From assembly GCA_022747635.1 (NCBI GenBank), contig JAKTNV010000006.1:71091590-71155589 (forward strand): DNA of 64,000 nucleotides, read 5' to 3'. A program made the translations under genes and the position numbers. This stretch comes from Hetaerina americana. Taxonomy: Eukaryota > Arthropoda > Insecta > Odonata > Calopterygidae. The notes beneath the pieces were generated by a model. That model saw only the letters and a list, made by a program, of their open reading frames with translations, made no database searches and was not told the DNA's origin. Of this stretch, positions 11,021 to 22,859 are shown in pieces; position 1 is the first letter of the stretch; every line of letters starts with the position of its first letter.

Positions 11021-11560
11021 GGATGATTCAGAAACCCTTCGGGGATGGACACAGACCTCCGAGGAAAAAAAATCACGCCACAGAAGCTGTATTATGCGTG
11101 CCTTACTCATCCTCCTGCCATCGAAACAACAAACTCATTCTGTCGGGAGAGGCAGTAATACGAAAACCACATCTGTTTTCCGTCTGCACCTCATCCGCCT
11201 GGAGCGGGGCAGACAGACTGGGACACCTGGCGGAACTGCTGTTGGGGTCGAAAGACCGGGACTTCCCGCCACCCCCACCGCCTGATAGCCCCCTTCCTCC
11301 GCTCGGGAAGTCGAGGGAGGGACACGGGACACCGCACGAGCTCGCGGCCGTCGGCGGTGAACTGGCGCGCGCCAGCCGTCACGCACCAATGTTTATCGTG
11401 GTGACGTGAGTGGAGCCACGCGAAAACAAGAGCCGGCAGACACGCGCCGCTTGAAAAAAAAACTCGCTGGGACAACAGGAAGGAGAGGAAAAGTTGGGGA
11501 GCAGTTGTGTCTGTCCGGGGAGGCGTTACGCTAATCAAGGAGCAATTGTAGCCCCGGCGG
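11021..11560. other. GC/CpG-rich segment
   Basis: GC content and CpG density rise sharply compared with the flanks, especially at 11200-11450 (CTCGCGGCCGTCGGCGG and similar). Overlapping frames are open on both strands, such as 11023-11409 plus and 11191-11538 minus, but they are Pro/Arg/Ala-rich, mutually exclusive and unrecognised. It could be a promoter, an enhancer or an unrecognised exon; the sequence alone does not decide. Confidence 0.35.
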
Positions 11561-14500
11561 GAGATCCAAGATACGAAGGAAATAATAACCCACCACCGGA
11601 TTTTGTAATCGATATTATGATGTCAGGCTTACGGTCCACGCACCGTTGATTAAGGCTTTTTATTATTCCAAATGGTTCGACTTGAAATCACCACAGGGGT
11701 GTTAGTGGATGAGAATTTTAGCGTCCATTATGACAACCCGCATAATGAACCCGAGGCATAGTGAGATAGTGTGACAGGTGTACACCGAAAGGTTGAATTC
11801 CGCACGTGACCTAACCACGCGAACCGCGCGACTAACTTCAGAAAGCAATCATCGCTTAGGAAATAACATAACACTTTCCAGTGAAGTACTTGAACAATAT
11901 CTATAGGTCAATCATATCTCAATCTGAAAGGATAACCTTACACCTTGATTTATAATACACCCGCAAAGAATAATTTATTATTAGCCTACGGCTTCAAATA
12001 GTTGCCAGATGCGGAAAACCCATAACCCATTTTGTATGCATCTGTCACCTATGGGTGACGGATGCATACCAAAACGAGCGCTGCCATACCGAAAATTCCC
12101 GAATACCCCAATTATAAAAGTATTCCGCAATTATTCAGAAACAAACAATTGTCATTTTTTATTTTAAAAATTTTATACCATCTTGCATTAGCTTTACTTG
12201 CAAAATAAAATAAGAGATGTTTTTCATTTCGCAAAATTAGCGATTTTGCTTCTTTATTTTACGATAAAAAAACAAGAGCGTGTTTGATAAGCTGTAGTTC
12301 TCTTACCTTCAAATCGACCCTGTTTCTCCTTAAAATATTACCGTTTATGAAAAAGTTAAAATGTGCGTGAAGAAATTAACAACAATCGATCAATCGTATG
12401 CTGTACTCTTATATGATTAATTGAATTAGCATCATTCAGGCAAAATCAAGGGAGAAAAAATATACTCGTTCCTTTAATATTCCAGCTATTTACCCTTCGT
12501 AACAATACTTACCCAAAAGCAATAAGAAGTTTTTTTGTACAACTAAGCTATTGATAGGGTATCTACTGTAAAAAAACTTGCATATTACGAAATAAAAGAT
12601 AAGGAATGAGAATAAAGAAGGAGCAATTCAGGGCAATAGGCGATTTAAAAGAGTACTTTCTTTCCGTAAATCGTGGCTCTTGCTACATTAAATGATATCT
12701 GCACAATAGCGAAATATCCTGTGTCAATTTTCGAGAGATGACGAAAAACAGTAAGAGAGATTGGTGAGGTAACTCGTGCTTTGCACGAAACTCGGAGAGG
12801 CTAAAAAAAAGGATTTTTAGCAGCCTCGAGACACGCAGTATCGAGCTCGACGACAGAGGTTCGTGGGAGAGTAGACCCGGCTATGGTGGAAAGGGAGAGG
12901 CACATTAAAACCTTTGTCGAGTGAGTCAGAGCTCGATTATTGGAGCTGCAGTCTGCCCGCTTACCTTGCGTATCCGACGGCGGCGTCTGTCGCTCAAGTG
13001 GCCAAGTAACGTCAATAAGACCGTAGGGAAAAATCAATCTTCTTTTTCTTCTCTTTCGGCCGTGAATCACAGATCCGGTTCCTGTAAATAATAGGGGAGA
13101 ACAAGGCGGAATTAAAGTCTGGAAGCTTATTCATGTTCAGGATATTTTGGGTCCAACATCATTACGTTTTGAAACCTTAAGCTATGAGCGGATATAACTA
13201 GTGAAGAAGACATTGAGACAGAAAAAATATATCTCCAAATTAAAAAAAATGGTATAAAAACGTGAAAGATGTCTACTTCTCGACGCATGAATGGCTCGAC
13301 TGACTAACGAAGAAATACATCTAAGACAGAGGGAAGAAAAAAATAATGTAAATCGTTATAAAGAAGGGCATTCTAAGAAGGGGCTTATGGGACATTTTTA
13401 AGACCGCATGGTTTGCTGAAAAATGCTGTGGGTGGAAAAGCAAACGGAAAGAGCAATCAAGGAAGACCCCAGAAAGAATACACGAAAAGACAATGGCAGA
13501 TGAATAAGTGGACTTCTTCAACAATTTAAAGATATAGGAGAAAATAAGAAAAAAAAGACAAATTAAATGACCGAGATGATTTTGAGCAGAAATCTACGCA
13601 TAAAAATTCCAGAATTAATGGCTTTTGATCGTAACAGCATTTAACGAAAACATGTCTTAAAAATAATACTACCTAATTTCAATTATGATATAAAAAAAGA
13701 ATTACCATTTGTCAGCCGATAGGATTACATAAAATAAATAAAGCTCAACTGAAATTAATGCACAAAAGTAAAATATTAACTAATTTGACTACATGTGGGA
13801 AATTTATTGGCAGGAAATCCCTACGTTCCACTTTTTACGCAGAAACCCGTATTGTAAAAACTGCATTCTTAAGCCAACCATAGGAGCGAGAGTGATTCGC
13901 AAATATTTAAATCAGTTTTCCGTTTTCTCAAAAATAATCACAGCCAATTACAAGGCATCGTGTGAAAGTTTAGTTGTGTTGATATTATTTGTATTATCTA
14001 AAGCATTCAAACTGTTAGGCGTTATTTTATGGACACGGGGCATGTAGTATGAGTAGTCCTAAAATTAAAATAGGCATCGTTAGCATCCACAGGTCGATTT
14101 AATAAGGGTGCAATGAGTTTCACCTGATAAGTCATCATCAAGTACAGTTGAATCTTATGTATGTTAACAAAGTTCATTTTATTATCATGACCGTACATTA
14201 TGCAAGCTTAAAAACAATATAATAAATTTTGCTTTTTTTCCATTTTGTCCTCCAGCAGCAATTCATTCGTCGCGAGGGCAGGAAAAGGAATGCAGTCTAG
14301 TCAAACCAATCTCTCGATATAGAAATCAGGTTAAAGTTCTCAGAAAATTTTATTGCCCCATTCAAGGTTAGGCCGTAAACCCTGGGAGGCCATAAAGTTT
14401 TACGGTCAATAAGCTGTTAACTTCCAAAAAGACGCATTTATTAACCGCAAAAATTAGTTTCTCATCGAAAAATTCTACGTAGCTGGCGCGGGAATTTTAC

Positions 14501-16079
14501 AAGGGCATTTTTGTTTTTTTTTACTTTACCCTAGTCTTTTCCCAAGGAATGTTTTTCTGTGTTTCAAAATGATAAATACATATATTGTATGAATTTAATT
14601 GCACTGAAATAGTTACTTTTGGAGTCTCTAATTTTTTAGTGCCAGTAACTTAGCATCATAATTAGGTATTATTTCCAACCTATATTATTCACTATTTGTA
14701 TAATCCATTCTAAAATACAATGTCCATTTAACCCTACGTACATTAGTATTTCATATTAAAATATATCAATATATCGTAGTCAGGATAATTTTATATTTGA
14801 TAAGAGGATTGACTTGCTGCAACCTTGGCACATATTAAAATGCTTTAATTTTGCTATGTTGTCCTAAAAATGACAAAAAAACATTCAATATAATTGATAA
14901 AACAGTTATCGGAGCACTTTTAGCAACTGTAATATTATCCTATATTTGTGGTAGGCATTAATAGAATACATTTTATAGTGTTCCCATTATTTTCGGGCCA
15001 ATTAATTCTTTGTAGACAGTAAATCAATAACCAACATTAGCATAATGCGATTTATTTCTTCACAGTTTTCAAAGTTATGTTTGGAAAGCGTTGACACAAC
15101 GCATGTTTGAAATCCAAAAATGCGCTTAAGGAAATAATTATTTGAAAAGAATCCCATATCATTTGAAAGAAAATTTTGTCACTGCGTTTCCTATGAAGGT
15201 ACAGTGGTTCAATTATGTCAACGAGAAGAAACACTTCCAACATTGTTCAATCTTACCCATGCCAATACACAGTATTTTTTAGAATATTGCTTAATGGCAT
15301 ATATATATATTATATATATGCCATTCTTTCATAATGAAAACAATCAAGAAAAGTCTGATTTTAGGTTAGGAAATAAAAATTGCTCTCCTTACCTCATTTC
15401 TTCTATGCGGTCTTTCATTCATATTACTTAAGCCACTATTATCTTCATAAATTACTTTCATCCATAATTTTAAGATGACCAAACCAGTGACGCAAATTTT
15501 TTTATACATATCCAATCCTTAGCCACTAATTTCTCACAATCTCCTCAAGTTTTAGCGGGAGCACTCAAGTAGCCAATGATCAGCGCATTTATTAAATATT
15601 TACGTTTATTCTCGCTTCCAGGTGCGAAGGAGCACACTTTTATTTTTTCATTTTTCCTATTTAGATAAAATCTTAAATATTCACATAGCAATGTTCTTTG
15701 CAAAAAAAATTAAAATTTTAGGCTAATGTGTTTCTCCCTGCGTTCATTTATTTCCTCTTCCCTCGATGATGACACAAACATGTACTTGCATTTCTCCACC
15801 CTGTTTGATTTTCATCCGTCCTCAGTTAAATGACTTCAGTTTATGCATCGTACTCTCGAGGTACCGCAAATTCAATCTCACGAGGAGGAAAAAATTACAC
15901 TGCCGTCAAATAGAGATGAAGAAATTACTCCAGAATGCGACAGGAGACCAAATCACATTCACATAAAAAAGAATTCGAGGGTCGAAGCAACAAGGAAAAC
16001 GAAAAAAATCACTCTTCGAGCATTGTCTCAACGTCCGTATTTATTTTGAGTGAAAATATGCCATGTAACCAAATAATCA
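11561..16079. other. AT-rich non-coding stretch
   Basis: No gene, RNA or transposon is recognised apart from the hairpin at 12034-12069. Short frames at 12801-13070, 13793-14047 and 15766-16144 show no family motif. A mildly GC-richer patch lies near 12800-13080. Confidence 0.5.
12034..12069. repeat. 36-bp hairpin palindrome
   Basis: GTATGCATCTGTCACCTA is followed directly by its inverted copy TGGGTGACGGATGCATAC. The only two differences would be G-U pairs in RNA on one strand. There is almost no loop. The pairing continues loosely outward (TTTT/AAAA). Confidence 0.7.
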
Positions 16080-16560
16080 CTAGGGAGCGTTGTGTCTGCC
16101 GGAGAATGTACATCGAAACGGGCGGGAAGGGGAAGATACATTAGCAAGCATTTAAAAGGTCACGGCGGCGTGTTTCTAAGAGTTTTCCCGGCAATGGGCG
16201 ACGCGAGATCAATCCCGGGCCCCACGTCATCCTTCCGCATCTCGCTTTTCACGGTCCGCGCTTCCCAGGGGCAACGGAGAGGAACCAAGATGCTGCAGGA
16301 GTGCTCGTGTCTGTCATCGCCATCGCCCCCCACCCCTTAAGAACCGCACCGCCTCGCTTGAGCGACCATCTCATTTCCACTCCATTATGAATGCTCTCCA
16401 TCCCACTCCCAGCCCACACTTACCCGTCCCACCTCACTACTCCCCTCTAACGTGCGCCTCTATATCTACTCACCGTCTCCTCTTCCAGTCGCTTCTCATC
16501 GCTAGGGACGTGTGGGAGGAGCAGCGACGTATTTTTACGCGAAGTTTCAAAGAGGGTGAG
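16080..16560. other. GC-richer patch, no gene recognised
   Basis: CpG-containing sequence around 16080-16290 is followed by a pyrimidine-rich plus strand (16340-16500). A plus-strand frame runs 16387-16782 (131 codons), Pro/Ser/His-rich at first and then unlike that composition; I recognise no domain. Another plus frame (16092-16340) overlaps it. Confidence 0.3.
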
Positions 16561-17689
16561 AATCATAGACTACACTGTCGAGTGTTGCTGTACAAAATAA
16601 GATATTCATATTTTCAGTATAATGAACATTTTTCTAAACTTTTACATCTAAGTCCCAGCAATGAAAGCGATTTAGTTCAGATAATTAATGAATTTCGGGA
16701 TATTTCAAGGCATTTTAAGAACGGTGGGAAGGAAATTAATTATTTTAGAGGACAAGTAAATATATTTCAACGCATTAGTTGAATAAATATCCCGATATAA
16801 TGAAATGAATTAAACCCGTATTATTACTAGCTGAACTTCAAAACCTGAACAAGTAGATAATTTTACTCAAGGTATAACATTTGTAAAATAGTACTCATCG
16901 TGTTTGGACAAAAATATTGAATAATAGAATTTTTATCTATTGCTGTTGTTTAACCGGCAGCTTTGAAGGGATTAAGGTTGCTCAGGCATATTGACACCAT
17001 TAAAAATTACGCAAACACCATCGGAATACCCGATATGGCTGCGAAGCGTTTTCAATTTTTCGAATCAAATTAAAAATAGATGGTGATGTCCAGAGGGAAT
17101 GCTAACTCGAGTTGTAAACACCCTATATTCCAAAAATCAACATTTGAAACACACCTTAATTCAATCATATATTTATTCTACATCAACAAAATTTACCGAT
17201 GAACAGTTTTACACTTTCTAAATAGTATTATTATACAATATGTTTTAAAAGTAATTTTAAATATGTTGATTAATTCGTGCTGCACTGAAAGAGCTTACAT
17301 TGGTCTACATTTTTAATGCTGATATTGCTTTAAGATCAGATATTATTCCACCAAGGGTTATAGGGATTTTTTTAAACTGTAATGAGCTTAATGTTTTCAT
17401 TTGCGAGAATATGTCTATAGCAGAGTTCTTAATAATATTTCCATGAGCGTCAACGTCATATCATTTCAATTCCTATTACTTTCAATGTTGCGCTCATACA
17501 GTATAGTTCTAATACTTGAAGAAACCGGTAAATATTTGTTTTTGCGTCAATCAAGTGCAGAATCCCTTTGATGTTCCTTAAAAAATTGAAATCCGTCCAA
17601 TGGATTGTGTATCCCTTCATTGTTTACCGGACAAGGTCCCAATTGAGTTGTTTTTCCATTGCCGGACGTCCACAACGGTCCGTGTGTGG
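16561..17689. other. AT-rich non-coding stretch
   Basis: I see no gene or repeat in it beyond the tail of the frame noted just upstream. Confidence 0.45.
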
Positions 17690-17850
17690 TTGGGATCATG
17701 ATAAAGCAGATTTTGCTTTTTTCCGGGATTTACAGAGGACGAGCCAGTAGCACTGCAAAACACCATGCCCGAAGGGAGATCGACGCGCACCCGCGACCTT
17801 TGGATTAGTAGCCGGTCGCAAAACACGCTAGAGCAAACAGACCGGCGATT
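17690..17850 (-). mobile_element. tRNA-derived SINE-like sequence, minus strand
   Basis: Read on the minus strand, GTTTGCTCTAGCGTGTTTTG resembles a tRNA A-box region. About 30 bases later GGTCGCGGGTGCGCGTCGAT, then CTCCC, resembles a degenerate B box (canonical GGTTCGAATCCC). CGGGCATGGTG follows, as in many insect tRNA-related SINEs (family knowledge). The cloverleaf is too eroded for a functional tRNA gene. The tail boundary is uncertain. Confidence 0.45.
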
Positions 17851-19117
17851 TATGGCTCAGTATAACTTATAAAATGTATATAGAAACAACTAAATTCCTT
17901 TATTTATTCATGATTCGGGTGAACGACGGAATGAACACGTTTATTAATATAGCGGATCGTGGCATGTAACTATCCATTCCTTTGGACAAAAAATCTGCAG
18001 ATTTAAATTTAATATTGCTGGATATTATAAAATGTGACCCTTCTTCATACCACACAGTATAATTTGATAACTACTTGAAATCGGTATAAATTCTGAATCT
18101 ATATTTAAATAATAATAAATATTCTAATTACGTGCAGTTGTTCGGCAACCACGATCGTAATTCAACTCTTATTTTTAAAACCATTTATTAAAATCCGTAA
18201 AACCGATTTAGTTAATTCTGATGTGCTCAAACCAGGAGAATAAAAAACCGCAAAAAAATCATCGTTGTATAAAAATTAACAACAAAAATGCAATTTGATA
18301 TAGCTTTAGAATGAAAACCCGCCTGTCCACCTCAGCTGCTGCCAAATTTGATAATAACTTATTCGTTAATTAAATGTTATGCTGACTTTCAAAGACATAT
18401 TTATTGTTTATCTATGGTGCCATAGATATATTTCCCAGATTGTTTAGGTCAGTTCTCGTAAAATGTACAGCACAGTACATTACATATGCTTTTAATTTAA
18501 TTGAAGGGAGTAAGTCGTTGAATACTATAGATATAGTAATTGGATATTTATTTTTATTCTAAATAAAACACAAATGAAATTCATCATTTTATGAAATATT
18601 AATTAAGTTACCGGAGTCGCTGAAAAAATTCATTTACCATTTCTCCTCTACGTTGGATTTTTTCACTTGTCTTTTAACGCTCTAAGAGATCTTGGTCTTT
18701 TGAACGGTACCGATTTAACTGAGTGCAGAGATGCAAAATTAAAAATGATATGGTAATTTTCAATTTTAAAGATGTTACGCATAACATCAACATCAATTCC
18801 CGTCTTTCTACCTCTAAGGAAGATTCGACACTTCAAAACCCCTCTTTCGCCGAGTGACAATATGATTCTGCCAAAATTCTCTCGAATCATATTCTCTCAT
18901 GAATGAAACCGCCTTCTCTTTCGTGTAAATGTTTTGGAATTCTCCATCCGTTCCGCATGCATAGGAATTTCGTTCTCCCAATTTAAGCCATATTTAACCA
19001 TGGAAACTGATCCTGAAGTTACATTTCAACACACGACACCGTGACTTTTTTGGGTTGTTGAATTTGGTTACTAATCACGCGCCAGGTATGGTTTTAGGAA
19101 ATGAATTTTCTTCCGTG
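17851..19117. other. AT-rich non-coding stretch
   Basis: I see no gene, RNA or recognisable repeat in it. Confidence 0.5.
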
Positions 19118-19350
19118 TCGGTAGAGCGTGGAAGCTTAGTGGGTAATGTCCTAGGCTAATAACCATAAGACTCGGGTTCAATTCCGCACACTATGAGATT
19201 CATCCAAGCATGCGTATCTTTCAGGTGTCGGATCTTTCTGCATGTGACATTGAGAAAGTAACTACGAGATTGCTCCAATATGAGAATTTCACACGTTGTT
19301 AATCGTGACCTTTGTTACCCAACCTCACCCTATGACTCCAACCACGACTC
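19118..19350 (+). mobile_element. tRNA-derived SINE-like sequence, plus strand
   Basis: AGCTTAGTGGGTAATGTCCT (A-box-like) is followed about 30 bases later by ACTCGGGTTCAATTCCGCAC, which contains a near-consensus B box GGTTCAATTCC. The head is about 75 nt, the size of a tRNA. A tRNA-unrelated body of roughly 150 bp follows (to about 19350). It looks like a SINE rather than a tRNA gene because the acceptor stem does not close. Confidence 0.5.
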
Positions 19351-20190
19351 ATTACTATATTTATGCTGTTCTTTCCAAATATTTTGACGAATTATTGATT
19401 AGGTGAAATCAAACTCTATTTTCACCATTATAGTTACACGAAAATTGTGTTATAATCTGTTTTTTGTTTGCAACTAAAAATTCAAATAGTTAGCCAAGAA
19501 CAAAAGCGGTGAAGAAAGGTAACAAATTTCACAAATCAGGAAATATAAATGCTATATATTTAGAAAATTCATCATTATAAGCCTAAAAGACTCCTCTGCT
19601 TGTCCTTTATAATATGTATAAATAAGTATGTATATGTATCAAAAAGTATAACCTATGTGAATGGAAGGACAATACCTACAGTCATACAACTATTACTATG
19701 CACGAAAATCGATGTAAATGAGATTTTTGGACTACAAATAGTATTTAAAATAACCCGAATGAATTAGCTAAAACATGTGATGGGGCCTATATGGTTCTGA
19801 ACTATTTTTATCAATTAGGAAATATTTCTGTGAATTTTTCATGTCTTCTTTAATTATTTTTAAAACACAAGTTCACGTAACTAAATTGCTATTTGAGGAA
19901 AATTCAATTCGGTTATTTAATTAATAAAATTTCAGAAAATGTCAATAAATATTTATTTACCAATTAATGCCGCAAAAAAACTTTAAGATGAAGTTCGAGG
20001 TTTAAAATAATACTGTTTAGAAATAATTTTACAATGAACCCTAAGACATAATTTAAATTTTGCTCAATAAAATATTATAAATTAAACTCGATCATTATTT
20101 TAAAAAACAGGGAATTTAATTTAAATTTTAAACACTCACTCAAAGAACCACTCCCCGCTAGTATACCAAGTTATTTTTTAATCTTTTTCA
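19351..20190. other. AT-rich non-coding stretch
   Basis: I see no gene or repeat in it. Confidence 0.5.
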
Positions 20191-20224
20191 CTAATTATAC
20201 CTTTTTATTTTCCCACAGGTAAGG
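20191..20224 (+). promoter_or_regulatory. Candidate recursive (ratchet) splice site
   Basis: A CTAAT branch-point-like pentamer (20191-20195) is followed by a pyrimidine tract and CCCACAG ending at 20218. It is joined directly to GTAAGG at 20219, so a 3' splice site is fused to a 5' splice site. This is the zero-length-exon arrangement of ratchet points in long insect introns (established for Drosophila). Whether it is used is inference. Confidence 0.4.
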
Positions 20225-20280
20225 AGATTCACTCCATAGAAATACGATGAACTGAGCATTCAATTGATGACGTGTCTGAG
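20219..20280 (+). other. Candidate 62-nt recursive-splicing exon
   Basis: The segment starts after the CACAG acceptor and ends at GTCTGAG followed by GTATGT at 20281, a good donor. All three plus-strand frames contain stops, so it would not be coding. It would suit either an exon definition element at a recursive site or a non-coding exon. Confidence 0.25.
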
Positions 20281-20429
20281 GTATGTATTCAGTGAAAATA
20301 GTTTTAAAGTATATGCTCCATTCTTCAACTATAGTTGAGGAAAAATAATATTTAAACTATGTAAAAAGGTAAAAAGTTATATTAGAATTACATGTCTTAT
20401 TTAATGCTACTGGAAGGTGGAATGCAGCT

Positions 20430-21315
20430 CTTGCCTAACGTTCTCCCATCAGCCTTTAGCATCCCATTGCCAATCAAAATGCTCTGCATTTATCTTTTCT
20501 GTAACCTTTGGATTTCTCCAGACAAACCCTTTTCTCCCTCACCATGTCTTGTTTGGTTTCTTTTTGTCCATTTCACCTTTTCCATCATTCTCCACACCCA
20601 CCCTTCAAAAGCCTCCATCATCTTTTTTCAAAGAACATGTTTCTGCCCCTCATTCCATATCAAAGTGTTAATGAGCATTTTTTTAAACATCTTTACTAAA
20701 CTTTCAGTGATTAAATCTTTTTTCTTGCATCAACATCTTTACCAAACGCAATTCTTCTTCTTAAGTCCCTACTACATTGACCATTTTAGTCCAACACACT
20801 TCCGAGATAGATAAACTGCATCTGTCCTCCTGATTTAACATATAGCTTAGCTTTTCCCTTCCTAGAAAAGTGCATAATATTTTTTTATTTACACTTCTTC
20901 TCATCGCACTTCCTCTTGTACTGACCTTGCAATGCACACAGCAGAGTTTGCAAACTTTTGGCAGACTAACTAAAGCTTGGTCATCCACAAATTTAACTGA
21001 TTTTATTAATTACCCACCGACTTCATTCCTATCTCCAGTTTTTCCCATGCCTCTTTGATAATTTCCTCCGCATATGCATTGAACAGCACATGTGATAATT
21101 ACTTACTCCTCTTTCCGCATTGCCTTACACTTCTTGCTAACTCTGCCCATCTGGACCCTACATCTGCCGCACGCGCCTTAGCAGTCTGAGACATGTACAG
21201 GTCGTGGATATTTCTCCTATCCCTCCGACCTACTCCAGCACGCCTTCTCAAGATCTATCAGACAAACAAATATATCCTGGCTATATTTTATGTTCCTCTG
21301 TCCTCCTTACTAATA
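20430..21315 (-). mobile_element. Decayed, truncated RTE-type copy
   Basis: The minus strand aligns with the second half of the 1339-4960 element, roughly its positions 3780-4760. Shared stretches include AGTCTGAGACATGTACAGGT at about 21185 and the run around GCATCCCATTGCC (20460). The reversed translation also carries the same order of segments. Many substitutions and gaps, and no open RT frame, show that it is much older than the 1.3-kb copy. Confidence 0.75.
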
Positions 21316-22265
21316 CATGTATGTTTGTAAAGAGGAAGAAAAAGATGTAGAAATTATATTACATTTTTAAATGCATGACCTGGTGTTTTAAAAGTGCAAT
21401 ATAAAAATGCATTGTTCCTTATTTAATAGCCTTAATAACTGAATTGGTCACTACGTGACTAAGTACCTGGTAGGATAATTTGAGGGACCCTCAATCTGAA
21501 ATAACGGGACGAGTAAGTATTCAGGGATATGAATAGAAGGAAAATATTTCTTTTGAATAATTATTTTCATCATAAAATGAGTAAAAAATATTACTGTTAT
21601 TACAAACCGACTCCTAACGATCCTGTGTTTGTTCTAAATCAGACCACCGCCTTCAGAGAATTATCAAATTTGATTTTTACTTATTAACTAAGGGTCTCAG
21701 CAAACACTTATCTTTTTCTGTTTCCCGTCTGCTGGTAGAGCTCTAATAACGGTAGCATTATGTAGCAAATATCACCTGCTTTACGTCGATATATATACGT
21801 CGACCAAGAAGAAATTATCGTAGACAGTGTGCACATAATTTTTATAATTCACACTTTGGAAAAACTAGAGAACGGCTGAAATCTAGACCGACTAAAATAA
21901 GCATGAGTAAAATCTACCGTTTCTCGATATGAATGCGACACGCAGGTACATGTTCTTCCTATATCATTGGAGCTTCTAAATGATTCCTACATGTTATTTT
22001 TGGAACGTCATGTAAGATTTAATCTTTTTTTAATAAGAGAGAGGTTTGATTTAAAGACCTTATTAATCCCTCAGTACCGTAACTGATGCCAACGTAACGT
22101 CTCATCATAATAAAACAGATAGTTTTGCTCAGTATTTTTTTTCCGCTGAAATGAAAAATCACACTAAACGGTAATTCGAAAAATTTCCGTGTCTTAACAA
22201 ATTCACTCGGCAAAATACTTTTTCATCAAGAAGCGTAACATGGGCCGCATTTCGTTTGCTTGATA
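21316..22265. other. AT-rich non-coding stretch
   Basis: I see no gene or repeat in it, only a small TACGTCGATATATATACGTC palindrome near 21783. Confidence 0.45.
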
Positions 22266-22550
22266 AAATGAAAGAGGATCAAATGGAAGTGGCTTCTAAT
22301 CACAAGGGCCGGGTTTGAATCCCAGCGGTAACGATATTTTCCAAAGTTCTCCGCTCCCAACTTGAGTGATACGTGGAGATCATTTCAAGTGGAGTACGCG
22401 GTCCGATGGATGGCACTGTGGACCTCTGGTCGCCTTTCGTCCAGAGGAAGCTAATGCTGAAAATCCTACCTCTCCCAAACTACCCACCAAATCCCGGTGG
22501 CCTCCCGGTGGCATAACCTCAACCGTCGGTCGCCTTCCCAATATCAACTA
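22266..22550 (+). mobile_element. SINE-like sequence with a B box
   Basis: GGGCCGGGTTTGAATCCCAG (about 22306-22325) contains a near-perfect RNA polymerase III B box. It is preceded by a weak A-box-like stretch (GGCTTCTAATCAC) and followed by a GC-richer body to about 22550. The context fits a tRNA-derived SINE, but family identity cannot be settled by eye. Confidence 0.4.
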
Positions 22551-22859
22551 ATATGGAATGAAAAAGGCACAATATTTTCGCGATACACAAATTCCGTAGC
22601 ATTAAATCGGCAGCATGGCCACAAATGATTCCATGATTTGCAGACCACATGCTATTTATCACTGCTTAAAAATTCCGCGCGAGTAATTCAAAGCAAGTTA
22701 CTTTCAAGTACGGGACTATAAAACTTTAGTCAAATTTAATTATTAAATTACCATCGAGTACGCGCAAAGAGACTGACGGCAAAGACTTACATAACTGCAG
22801 TTGTATGTTATATATTGCCCGTGGTAAATTGAGGAAATCACGCCAGGCAGCATGGCTCA

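Noticed and set aside
17740..17830. A functional minus-strand tRNA gene
   Set aside because: The B box carries an insertion and the arms do not close.
19126..19195. A functional tRNA gene
   Set aside because: The B box is good, but the acceptor and other stems do not pair, so a SINE head is more likely.
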